64,000 bases of DNA from Semisulcospira habei (GCA_036245525.1 BTPG01000001.1:174132078-174196077); one strand, 5' to 3'; counted from the stretch's first letter, positions 9,680 through 22,560 are shown. Notes: generated by a model from the letters alone, not told the origin. A program made the numbers and translations.

Positions 9680-11515
9680 ATGGAATCAACTGGATTTAAC
9701 CTATCTAACTCATCATCAGAGAAGCTCTCAGATGGAAAACCCTCAAAACAGGGCCGATCTCCTTTGAGAGTGAAGCCTCCTAAAACTAAAAAACAGCGTC
9801 ACAGGAAGCGTAGACTTTCACATACGCCTCCTGGCTCAGAAAGAAATAAATCTGTTGATTTGACTTACGTGCCAAATGGCAAAAGACAAAATTCTTTTGC
9901 TCTGCCTCTTGCCTCTAGCACAGATAGCAAAGCAGAATCCAAAGAACTTGACCCGCTGAAACAAACCTTCATTGTTTCAGATAGTGAAACAAGTGCCAAT
10001 GTATCACTGAGTTCATCAAATTTTGGCTAGTGACTCTATACCCTTAGTGACACTGCCTCTGACTCCTTTGTCTTCAGAGACAGATGGTATCACTATGGAA
10101 ATTCAAGCTGCAGAGAATTCAAATCAGGTATTTTCCTCTAATAATGCTTCTACCGGGCCTTCTGATCCCCTGATGGAGAAAGACTCGCTAGAAGATGAGG
10201 ATGAATTTGAAGAGAAATTCGAGGTCTATCGACGCAAGAATAGAAGACCTCGGAAAACAGATCAGTTTAGAAGAAGACCCGGTGGGGACACTGTTGATCC
10301 CATCGTGGAGGAGTGGTGTAGGTTTCCGGTCCGATTGAGGGACCTAGGGACAGGCACCACTCTTATTCATAGACATGGAACACAGCAGCCGCACATCTGT
10401 CAGGCGGCTGGTGTGTCCTCAGCAGAAATTTCCATGAGACCCATAGGATACAATACATGGATCATCTCATGCCCAAATCAAAGAGCGCAGCATAAGTTAA
10501 GTCAAAAGACAGAAATTGGTGGTGCGCATGTAGACTGTTCCATCCCTACTCCTAAGGTGGTTGGTGTTGTCCACGGTGTCCCCCATGCTGAGGACCCCGT
10601 GGAGATCGCACACTCCTTGGAGTCTCAGGGGTATAAAACAACTGCCACCCGACTTTTTAATCGTGATGGCACAGCATCCAGAGCCTTAAAATTTGAGTTT
10701 TATGGGCTCACTAACCTGCCTGCTAAAATTAAAATTGGCACTTTACTCTGCCCGCTTGAGCCCTATGCACCGTCTCTGGACCTTGCGCCAAATGCGGTCG
10801 ACTGGGGCATGTGGCAAGAGTATGTAACTCTAAAAACACTATCTGCATCCGTTGTGGTAGCAGAAATCATTGCCGTGCGGACTGTTCCGACACGTCACTA
10901 GCTAAATGCGTGAACTGCGGCGGGCCACACAGCGCTGCATATCAGAAATGCCCAACGATACTTCTTCATCGTGAGGCCAATAAAATCAGGAATAAAAACT
11001 ATATTCCCTATCAAGAAGCTCTTCGTAGAGCACAACTGGTAATTAATGAGCGAGGAACAGTCCAGAACAAAATTCACAGGACTGCTTCTCCTAACCTGGA
11101 TAAAACAGCTTGGGTAAAACCTGTCATTCCACCTGTTCCACGCAGACGGACGCAAAAGCCTCCGATTAGGACTGCTCCAAAGCCAAAGCCTAGACTTAGC
11201 CTAAATAGAACTACTAACTCTCAATCAAACAGTTCTCTTCTTCCTCAGACCGTGCATCGCACTGGGCCCTCCCCTGCTCCGAGACTTGTTCTCCGTTGCG
11301 GGGAGAGACTCAACTGCGGCACAGAGAGGTCAACTGACAGTGGCATTTCAGGAGTAAACAAACTCATAGAGGACCTTGAAGTTCTTATGGACATTCTTGT
11401 CCGGATGCAGACCGTAGTCTATACTGAAGATTTTGGTCCCCTGCTGGCAACTTTTAGTCAGCAGGTCACCAATATCATCAGTCATCGTACAAATTACAAT
11501 ATGTGTGCACCTTGA
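9680..11515 (+). pseudogene. LINE-A ORF1 (gag-like, three zinc knuckles), frameshifted
   Basis: A gag-like nucleic-acid-binding protein broken by two frame changes, near 10025 and near 10775. The N-terminal third is basic and Ser/Pro-rich (about 9680-10020). The middle resembles the RRM-like region of I/Jockey-type ORF1 proteins (segments such as VVGVVHGVP). The C-terminal region has three consecutive Cys/His knuckles starting at about 10784: CAKCGRLGHVARVC, CIRCGSRNHCRADC and CVNCGGPHSAAYQKC. These proteins coat LINE RNA in the ribonucleoprotein. No EN or RT follows, so this copy is internally deleted or 3'-truncated. A related antisense ORF1 lies at 36110-38824. Confidence 0.8.
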
Positions 11516-12217
11516 TGCGCCATCAAATTGATAGTCTGGTAACTTAGTTTGGTATCTTAAATACTGTTTTTAACGTTTTAAACTTGTTTTTTAAAAAATA
11601 CTATAATCTCGTTCCGGATAGTAACCCCGGTTGTATATAGCTTTAATCTTTTGAATTAAAATCTATTTTTAAAACTGAAAAGGACCGTTGTCAATAATTG
11701 GAAATTTATACTCCCAAGCCAATATGGCGGGGGGCAGAATTAGTGAGATTAAGTTTCTTTTAATGGTTGTACGGCCTTGACCGCCGACCTTTTCGGCTAA
11801 CCTTTTTACCTGGCCCTTCCCCCCATTTTCCCCTTATAAAATGTAAAATTTGATAGTCCCTGATACTAGGAATAGTCTATAGGGACAGTAAGCAAGATTC
11901 AAGCAACATGGTCTGTGAATGGGCGCCCTGAAAGCATGTCCTCACCTCATTGAAAGAGGGCTTGTCATTGAGTCTTGTCATGCGTGAACTGAAATGTTAT
12001 GTGTGGGACAGAGCATGTGAGTTTTTCGGAAATCGACTCTGACAGTATTGAGAGACAATAGAGAGTAATTTTCTAATTATTGGGTGTGTAAAATATCATT
12101 AGTTTATTATAGAGTGCACTATCAGGATTTGGTTTTGATTTAAGAGAAACGACAGTGTGGAAGTTAATGACCATAATTAGTAATTAATTAAGGTGTTTAC
12201 AGAGACAATAGTTATAG
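11516..12217. other. Noncoding, possible LINE-A 3' remnant
   Basis: No ORF of note. The sequence is AT-rich and includes a GGCGGGGGGC-containing patch near 11728. It could be a 3' remnant of the preceding LINE or unrelated DNA; I see no poly(A) or terminal repeat that decides this. Confidence 0.35.
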
Positions 12218-12419
12218 AGAAAGACAATAAGAGAGAACTAATGTATCAAATTTCAATAAGGCCGCACTAATTATGGTCGCCACGTTTTCAAAAATCAACA
12301 GGGTTGATTTAGTGATTAATGGGGGGTCATGGCGGATCATCTCAATAAAGGCGAGATTTAATGATGGGTGCGGCCTTATTGAAATTTGATTCTTAGTTCT
12401 CTCTTATTGTCTTTCTCTC
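12218..12419. mobile_element. MITE with about 50-bp terminal inverted repeats
   Basis: The first about 50 bases (from GAGAAAGACAATAAGAGAGA) return inverted at about 12370-12419, giving a roughly 200-bp foldback. The arms share the words TCAAATTTCAATAAGGCCGC and their complement. The interior holds no ORF, so this is a nonautonomous DNA element. No target duplication was identified because the right arm abuts a tandem array. The superfamily is unknown. Confidence 0.75.
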
Positions 12420-13010
12420 AGATTAGTTCATGACACTTACCCTTTTGGTTAGCACCTTGTTTCAGGGCTGCATTATTTTAGCACATAATGGTAATGTCTT
12501 TTCACACCAAACCGTTTAGTTCTTGATTGGCCTCAGGGCAGATTAGTTCATGACACTTACCCTTTTGGTTAGCACCGTGTTTCAGGGCTGCATTATTTTA
12601 GCACATAATGGTAATGTCTTTTCACACCAAACCGTTTAGTTCTTGATTGGCCTCATGGCAGATTAGTTCATGACACTTACCCTTTTGGTTAGCACCTTGT
12701 TTCAGGGCAGCATTATTTTAGCACATAATGGTAATGTCTTTTCACACCAAACCCTTTAGTTCTTGATTGGCCTCAGAGCAAATTAGTTCATGACACATAT
12801 TCTGCTGGTTAGCACCTTCAGCGCTTCAGGGTTGCATTGTCTTAACACATAATGGTAATATTTCTTCATTGTCGTCCTTGATCACATATAGTACTGTATG
12901 ACGTTAAAAATTAAATAGTCAGTCAGTCTGTCTCTTTACACCTAACCTTTTAGTTTTTGATTGGCCTCAAGGCAGATTAGTTCATGACACTTATTCTTTT
13001 GGTTAGCATA
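12419..13010. repeat. 120-bp tandem repeat array, about five units
   Basis: The phrase GATTAGTTCATGACACTTAC recurs at 12421, 12541 and 12661, exactly 120 bases apart. Diverged copies start at 12781 and about 12974; the fourth unit is longer and degenerate. The first three units differ by only a few bases, indicating recent amplification or homogenisation. No coding potential. Confidence 0.93.
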
Positions 13011-13043
13011 TACAGATTTAAAGTATCACCGGAGCAGTCAGAA

Positions 13044-15205
13044 TTCATCTCACTCCTTCAGCCTCACTGCTTTTGGTTGTTTTTGGGGAGTCTTGGTCAC
13101 AGCCTCGCCACTACTGCTTGCCCGAGCATCGTTCGCTGCTACCTGCCAGCCTTCCACCTACAACAGCCTGTCAGCACGGCACCACTACCTTTCCATCGCC
13201 ATCCTCAGCCGCTTGCGTCTCCAAGCCACGCCATGCCTATAGCCAGCAATCACCACCACTGCCATTGCCTGCTACTATAACTCCACCATGACTACGTCTA
13301 CACGAACTCCTTTTGGTCGGCCTCTAAATTTCGCTCGTGAAATTTCAGAGAAGGTATACGCTGCCCCGAATCTTGCTTACTATAGACTAAACGTATAGTT
13401 GCCAGTACTATCTATACCCTTTAAAAGCAGGAAATATAGGTGTCCCACAGTCACCTTCGGTGCTGTGTGGATATTTATCTCAAAACAAAAAAGATAGCGT
13501 CTGTCCGGGCTGGCTTTGCCCGCTTGGACGGCGCAGCTTAGGGTAGTCTAGTCTCCCCAGCCTCTAAATAAATTCAATAGTACCTCCGAGTCAAATTAGG
13601 AACCTGCCAATATATTTGTCTATCTCCAAAATTTTCTTCAACGCACCCTGCAGGTAAAATATAAACAAACCCTCTCCAAGACACATAAAATTGATTGTGG
13701 CGTGCCTCAAGGTACCTGCCTGGCCCCTACGCTTTTTAATATAATGATGGCTGATCTTCCTACCTACTTAAAATCTAACCTTGATAAACGTACACATACT
13801 TCTTTAAAGCTATCTCAATTTGCCGACGACATGGCCATCTGGAAACCGGTGAAAATAAAGAACACTGAAAAAGGGCAAATACCATTAAATAAATCAAAAC
13901 AATTTCAGAGGGCGATAGACGCTACTCAAAAATACTTGGAGATTAACGGCTTCGAACTGGCCCCCGATAAAACTCAACTTATTATCTTTGGCCCTACCAA
14001 AACAAAATTTCAGGAACAAGTAACTATAACGACTAATGATGTGAAGTACCCCATAATTAATTCTAACCAAGTCAAATTTTTGGGGGTATTGTTTACATCT
14101 ACGTTAAATTGGACTGCCCATATAAATAACCTAATTACTAAGGTCAATAAGGCAATAAACTTGATTAAAACCCTTAAGCAAGAACCATGGGGCAAAAACA
14201 CAAAATTGCTACTACATCTACATCATGCGTTGGTGCGATCTAACCTGAATTACGGAGCTGAATGCTTCTTCTCGGCCTCCGCAAATATATTCTTAAAAGA
14301 CTTGAAACAACTGAGATGCGCTCTCTTAAATTCATCTTGGGCACACCCCGACATGCTTCTAATAAAGCAGTTTACGCTTTTGTCAACATCCTTCCATTAC
14401 ACTATTTTAGACTAAAATATTGTGCAAATTATGTTAACCGTATTTTTGAAGTTCCTAACAATGCTCAGGACACTTATCATAATGAAAAAAGAATGGACCA
14501 CACTGAGCTAGTTTTTAAATCCGCTCGACCCAAAAGAGCAGGAATATCTCTTACTTCGGCCACTCAGGAGATTCACGACCAAATTGGAATAAAACCCCAT
14601 ACAATTACCGAGTTACCGTTGTCTCCTGTACCACCTTGGACCCTCCTTGCGCCAACAATCCAGACTGAAGTTGTAGGCATTAGTAAAAAAAGCGATCCAC
14701 ATATACAAAGAGTTTCTACTTTGGAATATCTTGACGCCAACTATCCGCATGCTATTATAGCTTACACCGATGGATCAATAGATGATTCCGGAAATGTTGG
14801 ATGTGGCGTCTTTATTTCACCTCTGGGAAAAAACTATTAGTTATAACTTAGGCAGGGACTGGTCCGTATGCACGGCGGAGCTAGCTGCGATTCTGATGGC
14901 ATTAGAATGCGTGTTGGCTCTGCCACTGCAGATGTACCAGTTCCTTGTCTGCACTGACTCTAGGTCTGCCTTGCAAAGCATAAAACTTGGGGACAGGTCT
15001 AGTCGCCAAGATATAGTACTAGAAATAAAACTGAGTATACACCAGCTAATGATTAGAGGCATTGACACTGCCCTCCAGTGGATCCCGTCCCATGTTGGTA
15101 TCCTTGGAAATGAAACTGCAGACGGTGCCGCTCGGGCTGGCGCCGCAAATGTACCCGGCGCTCAGCCCTTGCGGCTCCGCATGACTACCAAAGAAACACG
15201 AATCT
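13044..15205 (+). mobile_element. LINE-A copy 2: 5' region joined to RT and RNase H (internal deletion)
   Basis: The 5' region (13044-13600) matches that of copy 1, but it is followed almost at once by the middle of a reverse transcriptase, so ORF1, the endonuclease and the start of RT are deleted. The right edge is cut by LINE-B near 15205. The presence of RNase H places the family in the I/Jockey group broadly; the exact clade is not determinable by eye. Confidence 0.8.
13640..15200 (+). pseudogene. LINE-A reverse transcriptase and RNase H, frameshifted
   Basis: RT palm fragments read from about 13640: VPQGTCLAPTLFN (motif B region) and FADDMAIW (catalytic motif C, about 13819). The thumb region includes KFLGVLFTSTLNW. 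Frame changes occur near 14280 and 14830. An RNase H domain follows with its acidic residues in place: AYTDGS (about 14763), the Glu of CTAELAAI (about 14872), and CTDSRSA (about 14950). The distal IPSHVGILGNETAD is also present. Such RNase H domains remove RNA template during target-primed reverse transcription. The copy cannot encode a functional enzyme. Confidence 0.87.
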
Positions 15206-18200
15206 GATTTCACGTGTTTTTCTTTACCTGCAGTCAAACTGTCACGTCAAGGAAGAAGCTCGGGAGGTGTTGTTGTGTTAGTCAAAAATGTGTATGCCAA
15301 GTTTGTTTTCCAAGTGAACATGACATGCGCTCAAAGTGTCTTTCTTAAACTTGACAGATCATTGTTTGGTACTGAATGCGATGTGCTTTTGGTCGCGTGC
15401 TATGTTCCGCCCAAGGATTCACCATTTTATAGACAATTACCGTATGACTGCTTGTTAGAAGAATTAGAACAGTGTCTTGCTAGTGCCCTCGAGCAATTTG
15501 GAGACATTCATTTCCTAATGTGTGGTGATTTTAATGGTAGAATTGGGGATTTGCAGCCTAATCCATATTTGTTTCAGCTTGATCCTGATGAAACGCTACT
15601 AACTAATACCGCTCTATTTGAACCTTCACGATTTACTGAAGATATGACTGTAAATACATTTGGAAGAAAACTATTAGATTTGTGTGCATGTTTTGAACTG
15701 ATGATTTTGAATGGGTTCTGTAGCCCTGATCTGTCAAAGCACCTAACATTTATCTCACCCACTGGTTGTAGTATTAATGATTATTTTGTTGCATCTCCTG
15801 ACTTTATTTGTTTGTGTGACAAACTTGAAGTTGGCGAGAGGATAGAGTCTGTGCACTTGCCGCTGGTCCTTACTGTGTCTTGTGTACGTGTATCACCCCA
15901 CAACGATGTTTCTGATGATGATACGCAGTGTTTTTCTTTTGATAAGATTATCTGGGAACCTGCTAAGGCCCAAACGCTCAGCGACAGTTTAACTACTCCT
16001 GCATTCCAGGATGCTCTAGTAGCTGCTACTGCTGAGATTGATGATGATATTAATAGTGCATTAGACATTTTCACATGTGCTATCAAAGACGCTGCTAGTT
16101 GCATGACAAAACAATTTCATTCCTCCACAGGCAACACACACAAAACAAACACCGCTAGTCACCCTTGGTTTGACCAGGAATGCAGAAATGCAAAAATGCG
16201 AACGCGTAAAGCCTTACGTACTTACACAAAAAATAAAACCATGGAAAATAAAGCAACGTTTGTAAATGACAGAAAACAATACAAGAGATTACTTAGAGCT
16301 AAAGAAGTTAATTTTAAGAGGGAAACTGTTGACAAAATTCTTGAGTATAGACATAACTCTCAGGCATTTTGGAAGGAAATAAAGAAATGGAAAAAAAAAC
16401 GTCGTTTAAGAAACAATATAACAAAGAAGCAGTGGTTTGATCACTTCTCTAGCATTCTAAATGAAAACATAGCACAGCAAGATAATAATGATGATGTATT
16501 TTCTTCAGAAGACTCTGAGTCTGATGAAGCCATATTTCATGACCTAGATATTAACATAGAAGAAGCAGAAGTTATTGCTGCTTTAAAACATGCCAAAGCA
16601 GGAAAGGCCCCCGGGCCTGATGGAATTATAAATGAAGTTCTTAAAGTTTCCAACCCGGCTATCATCTCCTTTCTCACTAAGTATTTTAATGCTTTATTCA
16701 ACAAAGGGTTGTTCCCAAGCGAATGGTCTAAAGCTATTATTTTCCCACTCCACAAGAAAGGAGATGTAAATAATCCAGATAATTATCGTGGTATTGCTCT
16801 GATTAGCTGTGTTAGTAAACTGTATACCTACATTTTGAACAGAAGGTTAACAGACTGGGCTGAGGAACACAATATTCTGTCTGAAACACAAGCCGGGTTT
16901 AGGAAATCCTATTCTACTGTGGACCATATGTTTACACTTTATGCTATTGTTCAAAAACAACTTCTACAAAATAAGAAAGTCTATGTGGCTTTTGTTGACT
17001 TTCGCAAAGCCTTCGATACTGTTAAAAGAGGTGTGCTTTGGAATATTTTACTGAAAGTTGGAGTGCGCGGCAAAATGCTTTCAGCTATGAAGGCAATGTA
17101 TGACTCGGTGAAATTTTGTGTTAGAGACAGCCTGAATTGTACAGCGTTTTTTGAGTGTTTCCAAGGTTTAAAACAAGGATGTTTAGCATCGCCGACATTG
17201 TTCTCCTTTTTGATTAACGAGCTTGCTGTGTACATTATTGAAAATGGTAAACATGGTTTCCAACTAAAATCCGATGCAGCAGAACTGTTTTTGTTGATGT
17301 TTGCAGATGACATTGCTTTGTTTTCATCAACCCCCAATGGCCTTCAGACTTAGCTGAACAATTTATACAAAGAAGCATCTAAACTTGGTTTGTCTGTTAA
17401 CCTAGACAAGACAAAAATAATTGTGTTTCGAAATGGTGGATATTTGTCAAAATATGAAAAATGGATTTACGGGGGAACGAGGGTAGAAGTTGTCAATATG
17501 TATAAGTACCTTGGGTTAAACTTTACCACACGTTTGAGTTTAAACACATCCGTCGATGACTTAGTGACTAAGGCAAAAAAATGTGTAATCGATATTTTCT
17601 GTATGTTGAAGAAAATCAACTGCGCTAGTCCTGATGTTTTTTTCAAGCTGTTTGATGCGCAGGTTGTCCCAATTTTGTTGTATGCCTCGGAAATTTGGGG
17701 TATAAACGAGTGTGCCGAAATTGAAAGAGTCCATACATTTGCATGTAAACGTTTTCTTAATGTCAACTTCCGCACACCGAACCTGATGGTTTATGGTGAA
17801 CTTGGTCGATATCCACTGTCAGTATTAACGTCAGTAAGATGTGTTTCCTACTGGCTTCGACTCTGTGCTTTACCTGTTACTAGATTTGCAAATATGGCTT
17901 ATCATATGCTTAAGGATCTAGACGATAAAGGGAAAGAAACATGGGTGTCAAAGATAAAGAATTTGCTTTTTCGAAATGGGTTTGGTCATGTATGGATTTC
18001 ACAAGGTGTTGGAAACAGGAATGCTTTTATAAACAAGTTTAAACAAAGGATGGTTGATTGTTCCAAACAAAACTGGTCATCGAAGCTTTCTGAGAGTGAA
18101 CGTTTTACTGTGTATCGTAGTTTTAAACATACACTTGTCCAAGAAAATTATTTTGAACTGGTTAAGCCAACCTATGTCAAAAATCTATACATTAAATTTA

Positions 18201-18487
18201 GACTTGGCATAACTGAATTGCAAAGTAACAAACAAAGATATAGTACTCTCAATGCTGTAACGAAAGTGTGTCCATTGTGTGCCAAGGCTGTGGAAGATGA
18301 AATTCACTTTATGTTTTACTGTCCATTCTACGATAAACTGCGTGTCAAATACCTATGTAAGTTTGACCTTATGGAACTCAAAAAGAAAGAATTGTGTATC
18401 CTTGACACTACCAACCCGCAGTCTATTGCCGATTTAGCAAGCTTTGTATTTCATGCATTTAAACTCCGTAGCAGCATGCTTGTATGA
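15206..18487 (+). pseudogene. LINE-B endonuclease/reverse transcriptase ORF with one amber stop
   Basis: One frame is open from the truncated 5' end to 18487 except for a TAG at 17351-17353, in the context QT-stop-LNNLYKEASK, where CAG would restore Gln. Domains in order: AP-endonuclease-like EN (CGDFNGRIGD near 15523; SINDYFVAS near 15775). RT follows, with GKAPGPDGI (about 16600), YVAFVDFRKAFDT (about 16981), QGCLASPTLFS (about 17175) and FADDIALF (about 17302). After the thumb comes a C-terminal Cys/His cluster, CPLCAKAVEDEIHFMFYC (about 18270). The EN's usual Ser-Asp-His reads Ser-Val-His (codon 15851-15853), so the nuclease is probably dead as well. Confidence 0.86.
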
Positions 18488-18617
18488 TTCCACGTGCAAA
18501 CTGTGGTTCTTACTCCGACCTGGTCTGTGTGGTACACGGCTGTGGCCTGGATTTGGATACCGCATTTTACATGTAGGTCAAAAGTGGCTATTATGTGCTG
18601 GCGTAGATCGAATGGAA

Positions 18618-18619
<2 letters not shown>

Positions 18620-18697
<78 letters not shown>
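18620..18697. repeat. (TG)n microsatellite
   Basis: An uninterrupted TG dinucleotide run of about 78 bases inside the LINE-B 3' untranslated region. Confidence 0.97.
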
Positions 18698-18698
<1 letters not shown>

Positions 18699-18812
18699 GT
18701 TATAAACATCGCCTTATGGCTTTTATATACACCTGAATTATAAATTATGTAATGTCTCACTCCATTGTATGGACATTTTGTCTGAACAATAAACTGTCTG
18801 AGTCTGAGTCTG

Positions 18813-18857
<45 letters not shown>

Positions 18858-19377
18858 TATGCGCGCATCTCCAAGAGGCATAGATCCGTATGCGCCCGAG
18901 GGCGCACAAACACCTATGTCTCTTGAGGATATTTGAGCGCACGCACACGCATACACACACATCGACGCGCTTTCAGAAGAGCATGCTGCTGTACGTAGTA
19001 GATCGTGCAGCTAGGTACAGTCAACCTGATTTCACACAAATTATAGCAAGACTGAAATTCTAGTTTTGTCACCATTTTCTGAAGTCTTGAAGCGAAAGCG
19101 AAACTCATATATGTTAAATATAAATTTAAATACGTCATGACAAATGACGTTTGTCAAACCAATGAGGCGTATGCACTGCTCCCCCCTCCCCCTCCCCCTA
19201 CCCCATTAGAGTTTACTATGAAGTATTGGCACATCTGCGAGGCTTTTTCAAAAGGAGATATTTCAACATCAGAATCAAGTCAAAGACAAAAGGTAGAGAC
19301 CCTTGACAGCGAAGACAGCTCTCATAAAGAAACAGTGGACTTGAGAAAGAAACAGTCCCCTCCTCCTCCCCCTCTTG

Positions 19378-20027
19378 TGATCAATAGTGAAATCATTGAA
19401 ACTGTCCAGAACTTCAAGTTTCTTGGCGCTACCCTGTCATGGGACCTTAAGTGGGAGGAAAACACTCGCCTCATCGTCCAAAAAACACAGCAGGTTATTC
19501 CTGCTACGTCTGAAAAATATCGGTCTCAGTGCCCGCATGTTGATGCAATTTTACCGAGCTGTGATTGAGAGCGTGCTCACCTTTTCGATATCGATTTGGT
19601 ATGGTTCCATCACGGCCAAAGAGAAAATCAGACTGAGCAGGGAGGTCAAGACCGCTTCAAAAATCATAGGCAGAGATCTTTCTAGCCGGAACTCACTGTA
19701 CCAGCAGCGTCTCTACGTAGAGCAAGTCTTATCCCCAGTGATTCCACCCACCCTGGCAATGAGCTTTTCCAACTTTTACCATCAGGGCGTAGGTACAGGT
19801 CTATCAGTACCAGGACCAGCAGATTCCGCAACAGTTTTTTTCCCCTCTGGCTGTTTGCGTTCTCTCTGATCAGCTGGATTGATTGGAGAGAGCGCGAGCG
19901 GCGAGTGAGAACTTGTCGGAATGTGTACAGTCAGCTTATAACTGAATCAGTGAGGCGTGCCCGTTCGTCGTGTTTAATACCAGTATTTGCATAGTATTTA
20001 GCATGAAAATCATATTATAGAGTTTAC

Positions 20028-20076
<49 letters not shown>

Positions 20077-20190
20077 TATTTTAGTCTTAGTAACTGACAT
20101 CAAGACAAATTGCAATGTTTTTAATGTTTTTTAAATGTTTTTTTTTAACATGGAAACATATGGCAATAAACTATTTTATCGTATATTATC
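19378..20190 (+). pseudogene. LINE-C relic: RT C-terminal end and 3' tail
   Basis: Translated pieces in three frames form the thumb and C-terminus of an L2/CR1-like reverse transcriptase: QNFKFLGATLSWDLKW (about 19410), FYRAVIESVLTFSISIWYGS (about 19552), then LLPSGRRYRSISTRTSRFRN (about 19770). Frame changes fall near 19495 and 19750. A (GT)n tract (20034-20074) and AATAAA at about 20166 follow. The element is heavily 5'-truncated and nonfunctional. The proline-rich open frame just upstream is derived from C runs and is probably chance. Confidence 0.75.
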
Positions 20191-20499
20191 ATATAGAAGG
20201 GACTTTGTGGGTTATGGTTGATCTCATCTTGTCTTTAACTGGTGTACGGTACGTAGGAAGTTTGAGAGCCGATCCCTTTTAATATTATTGCGGTGTAAAG
20301 TTGGAGTAAAACTAAGTGTGTTTCACCCTAACGGGTCAAGCATGATTTTGTATAGCACAAAAAAGAAAAGAAAAAAAAAAGAAGTAAAAAACACTGAAAA
20401 TTCGTAAGACGTGATTTTGTATAGCACTAAAAACACTATTTTATCTTAATGCATATTACAAATTTCATATAGCTCGTGATAATAAAATGAAATGGTCAG

Positions 20500-20937
20500 A
20501 TGAAATAGCCTGAACTTTGTTGTTTTCATACACATACCAAAGGGGATTACTCAGCACTGGACAGACAAACAGTTATATCCCCTGCCCCCTCCTATCAGGC
20601 ACCCAATCGCCAGCCCACAGTCAGCCAGGCCTTGCGTACCTGCTTATTTTTCTGTGGGCTGGCGACTGATCTAATTGTTTGTCTGTCCAGCGCTGAGTAA
20701 TTCCCCTTGGTATGTGTACAGTTCTACCAGCGCTAGCCTCACCTATCTGATTTAACTTCGGCTTTATAACTTTATTGTGCATTGTTTGCGAAATGAAATG
20801 GTCAGATCAAATAGCCTGAACTGTGGTGTTTTCATACACATACCAAGGGGGATTACTCAGCACTGGACAGACAAACAGTTAGATCCCCTGCCCCTAAGGA
20901 AGTAGGAGAAATAAACATACACAAACGATAGTCTCAC
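20500..20937. repeat. R1 repeat, inverted and partial copies
   Basis: Contains two antisense blocks that start near ACATACCAAAGGGGATTACT (about 20533 and 20835). A sense block of the same family lies at about 20640-20790, giving a foldback whose arms include CTCAGCACTGGACAGACAAA and its complement. The same family appears at 22561-22823, 29362-29757 and 53573-54166. No coding capacity. The right edge is the hAT target duplication CTCAC (20933-20937). Confidence 0.75.
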
Positions 20938-21344
20938 CAGGGCCGGACCTGGGAAAAGTCGATGGGGGGGTTACAGATTCAGTATAAAGCGAAGGCGCGA
21001 AGCGCCGAGCCTTCTAGGGGGGTCCGGGGGCATGCCCCCCCCCCCCCCGGAATTGTTTTTTTCAAGGATGCAAAATGGTGCAATCTGAGCATTGAAAAAG
21101 CCATTTGTGATGGTCTGGGGACTTTGAGCTTTTTGAACAATCGAACTGACAAACTCTGGGGTACAAAAATTATCACCTGCCTCTCCCTTAACCCCCCCCC
21201 CCCCCACACACACACACACACACAAACATTTATTTATCAACAGAGATGTTTTGTATACTATTATTATTCACTACTTTTCGTTGATCGTTAACGGTATAAA
21301 GCTTTACCTTGTAGTTTATGAACATCAGGGCCCTGCTTTCACTT

Positions 21345-22560
21345 TCAGTCTTGCTGCACTAGGTTCCTCGGCATTAGTACCATTTGTGAATTGTATCTTC
21401 TGGCAAAACAGTTCACTGCCTCTTTGAAGTCAATATCAACATCCCTGTGCACTTTCAGTAAAGCAAGTGCATTGAGTCTCTGTTGCCCCATTGTAGAGCG
21501 CAGGTAGTTTTTCAGGTTGCGCAACTGACTGTTTGAACGCTCACACTCGGCAGTAGTGACAGGCAGGGTGCAAAGGTTCTTTAGCATGATGAACAGGTTG
21601 GGATAAAAATCCCTGTCACAGTGTTTCAGTGCTTCTGATGCCGTGGATGGGATGATAGCTGTCGCATTCTCAGCAGCACTTCGCCATTTGCAAACCCACC
21701 GTTGGTATTCTGCATCAAGGGTAGCGTTGTCTGGTAGGTCAGACTCCCACAACATTGCCAGTGTCTTCACCCCTTCTGGAACCTGCATGAAACCATCCTG
21801 GTTGTCTATTAAAGTGCTTGGCACCAGACAGAGACCATCAACTGCTAGGTCAGCATTTTTGAACCTCGAGTCCAATTCGGTTGACAGGTGTTCCAAGAAA
21901 GGTTGGTTGTCACAGAGAGTTTGGTGGGATGCTTGACGAGGAACAACATCAGTTGTCAAAGCATTTGCCATTTTGCTGACTTCACCAAACCAGGCAACGA
22001 ACGCTGTGTCGACATCTCTTCTAATAGAAGACATGCAGTTACTGACCTCTTTGATTTCCCTGTAGGCATCGACAACACCTTTTGTTCTTTTCTGGAGCTT
22101 CACTGTCAAGGGTTTTAAGTAACGCAAACAATTGCGGACGACAACGAATGCAACGAGGAAAACACTGCTGCTCAAGGTGTGGAGAAAGCCAGTTGCCTTG
22201 GTCAATGTCTCACTGTCCCAATTGTCACTGTCTTCACACATTTGTCCCAAACAGTCGTGAACAACCTGGAAGAGAGATGTGTAAACCTCCAGTGCTTCAT
22301 GTTTTTCTACCCATCTTGTTCTGCACAGATCAACAAGCTTTGTCTTTGTCGTGTCAGGCTGAGATGCTTCGATGGTATCTTCAAGTTTTCTTTGTCTCTT
22401 TGGAGAGTTTGAGAAAAACAGTGACAGTTCCGTCAGTGCTCCCATCATGTTCTTCACTGCAGGCAAGCCGCATGCTTTTACAATGCAGAGACTCAAGCTA
22501 TGGGAAGCACAGTGAAAGTACAGTGCTTTGTTGTTCCTTGCTTGAAAACGCACCTTCATG
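21345..22560 (-). pseudogene. hAT transposase C-terminal part (P52rIPK-like)
   Basis: About 400 codons remain open, encoding the C-terminal half of a hAT transposase. It resembles host-domesticated 52-kDa PKR-inhibitor-repressor-like proteins. Recognisable parts are the YFHCASHSLSLCIV segment, CRTRWVEKHEALE, and the hAT dimerisation region TTAECERSNSQLRNLKNYLR with LNALALLKVH. The ORF's apparent first 26 codons come from an R1 repeat inserted at 22561-22823. The N-terminal catalytic half and the usual DNA-binding finger are missing, so it cannot be an active transposase. It ends 407 bases inside the left terminus of the hAT element. Confidence 0.85.

Larger units (their letters stand above)
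15206..18816 (+). mobile_element. LINE-B: 5'-truncated non-LTR element with (TCTGAG)n tail
   Basis: The element starts inside its endonuclease domain, next to the RNase H gene of LINE-A, consistent with 5' truncation during target-primed insertion. Its 3' region has AATAAA at 18788 and ends in three TCTGAG units (18798-18816), followed by a (TC)n run to about 18853. A long (TG)n tract lies in its 3' UTR (18620-18697). Tails of short tandem repeats are typical of several LINE clades lacking poly(A). Clade not assigned. Confidence 0.8.

Noticed and set aside
19137..19377. Proline-rich protein fused upstream of the LINE-C RT piece
   Set aside because: The prolines come from C-rich simple sequence and the frame is broken; not a domain fusion.
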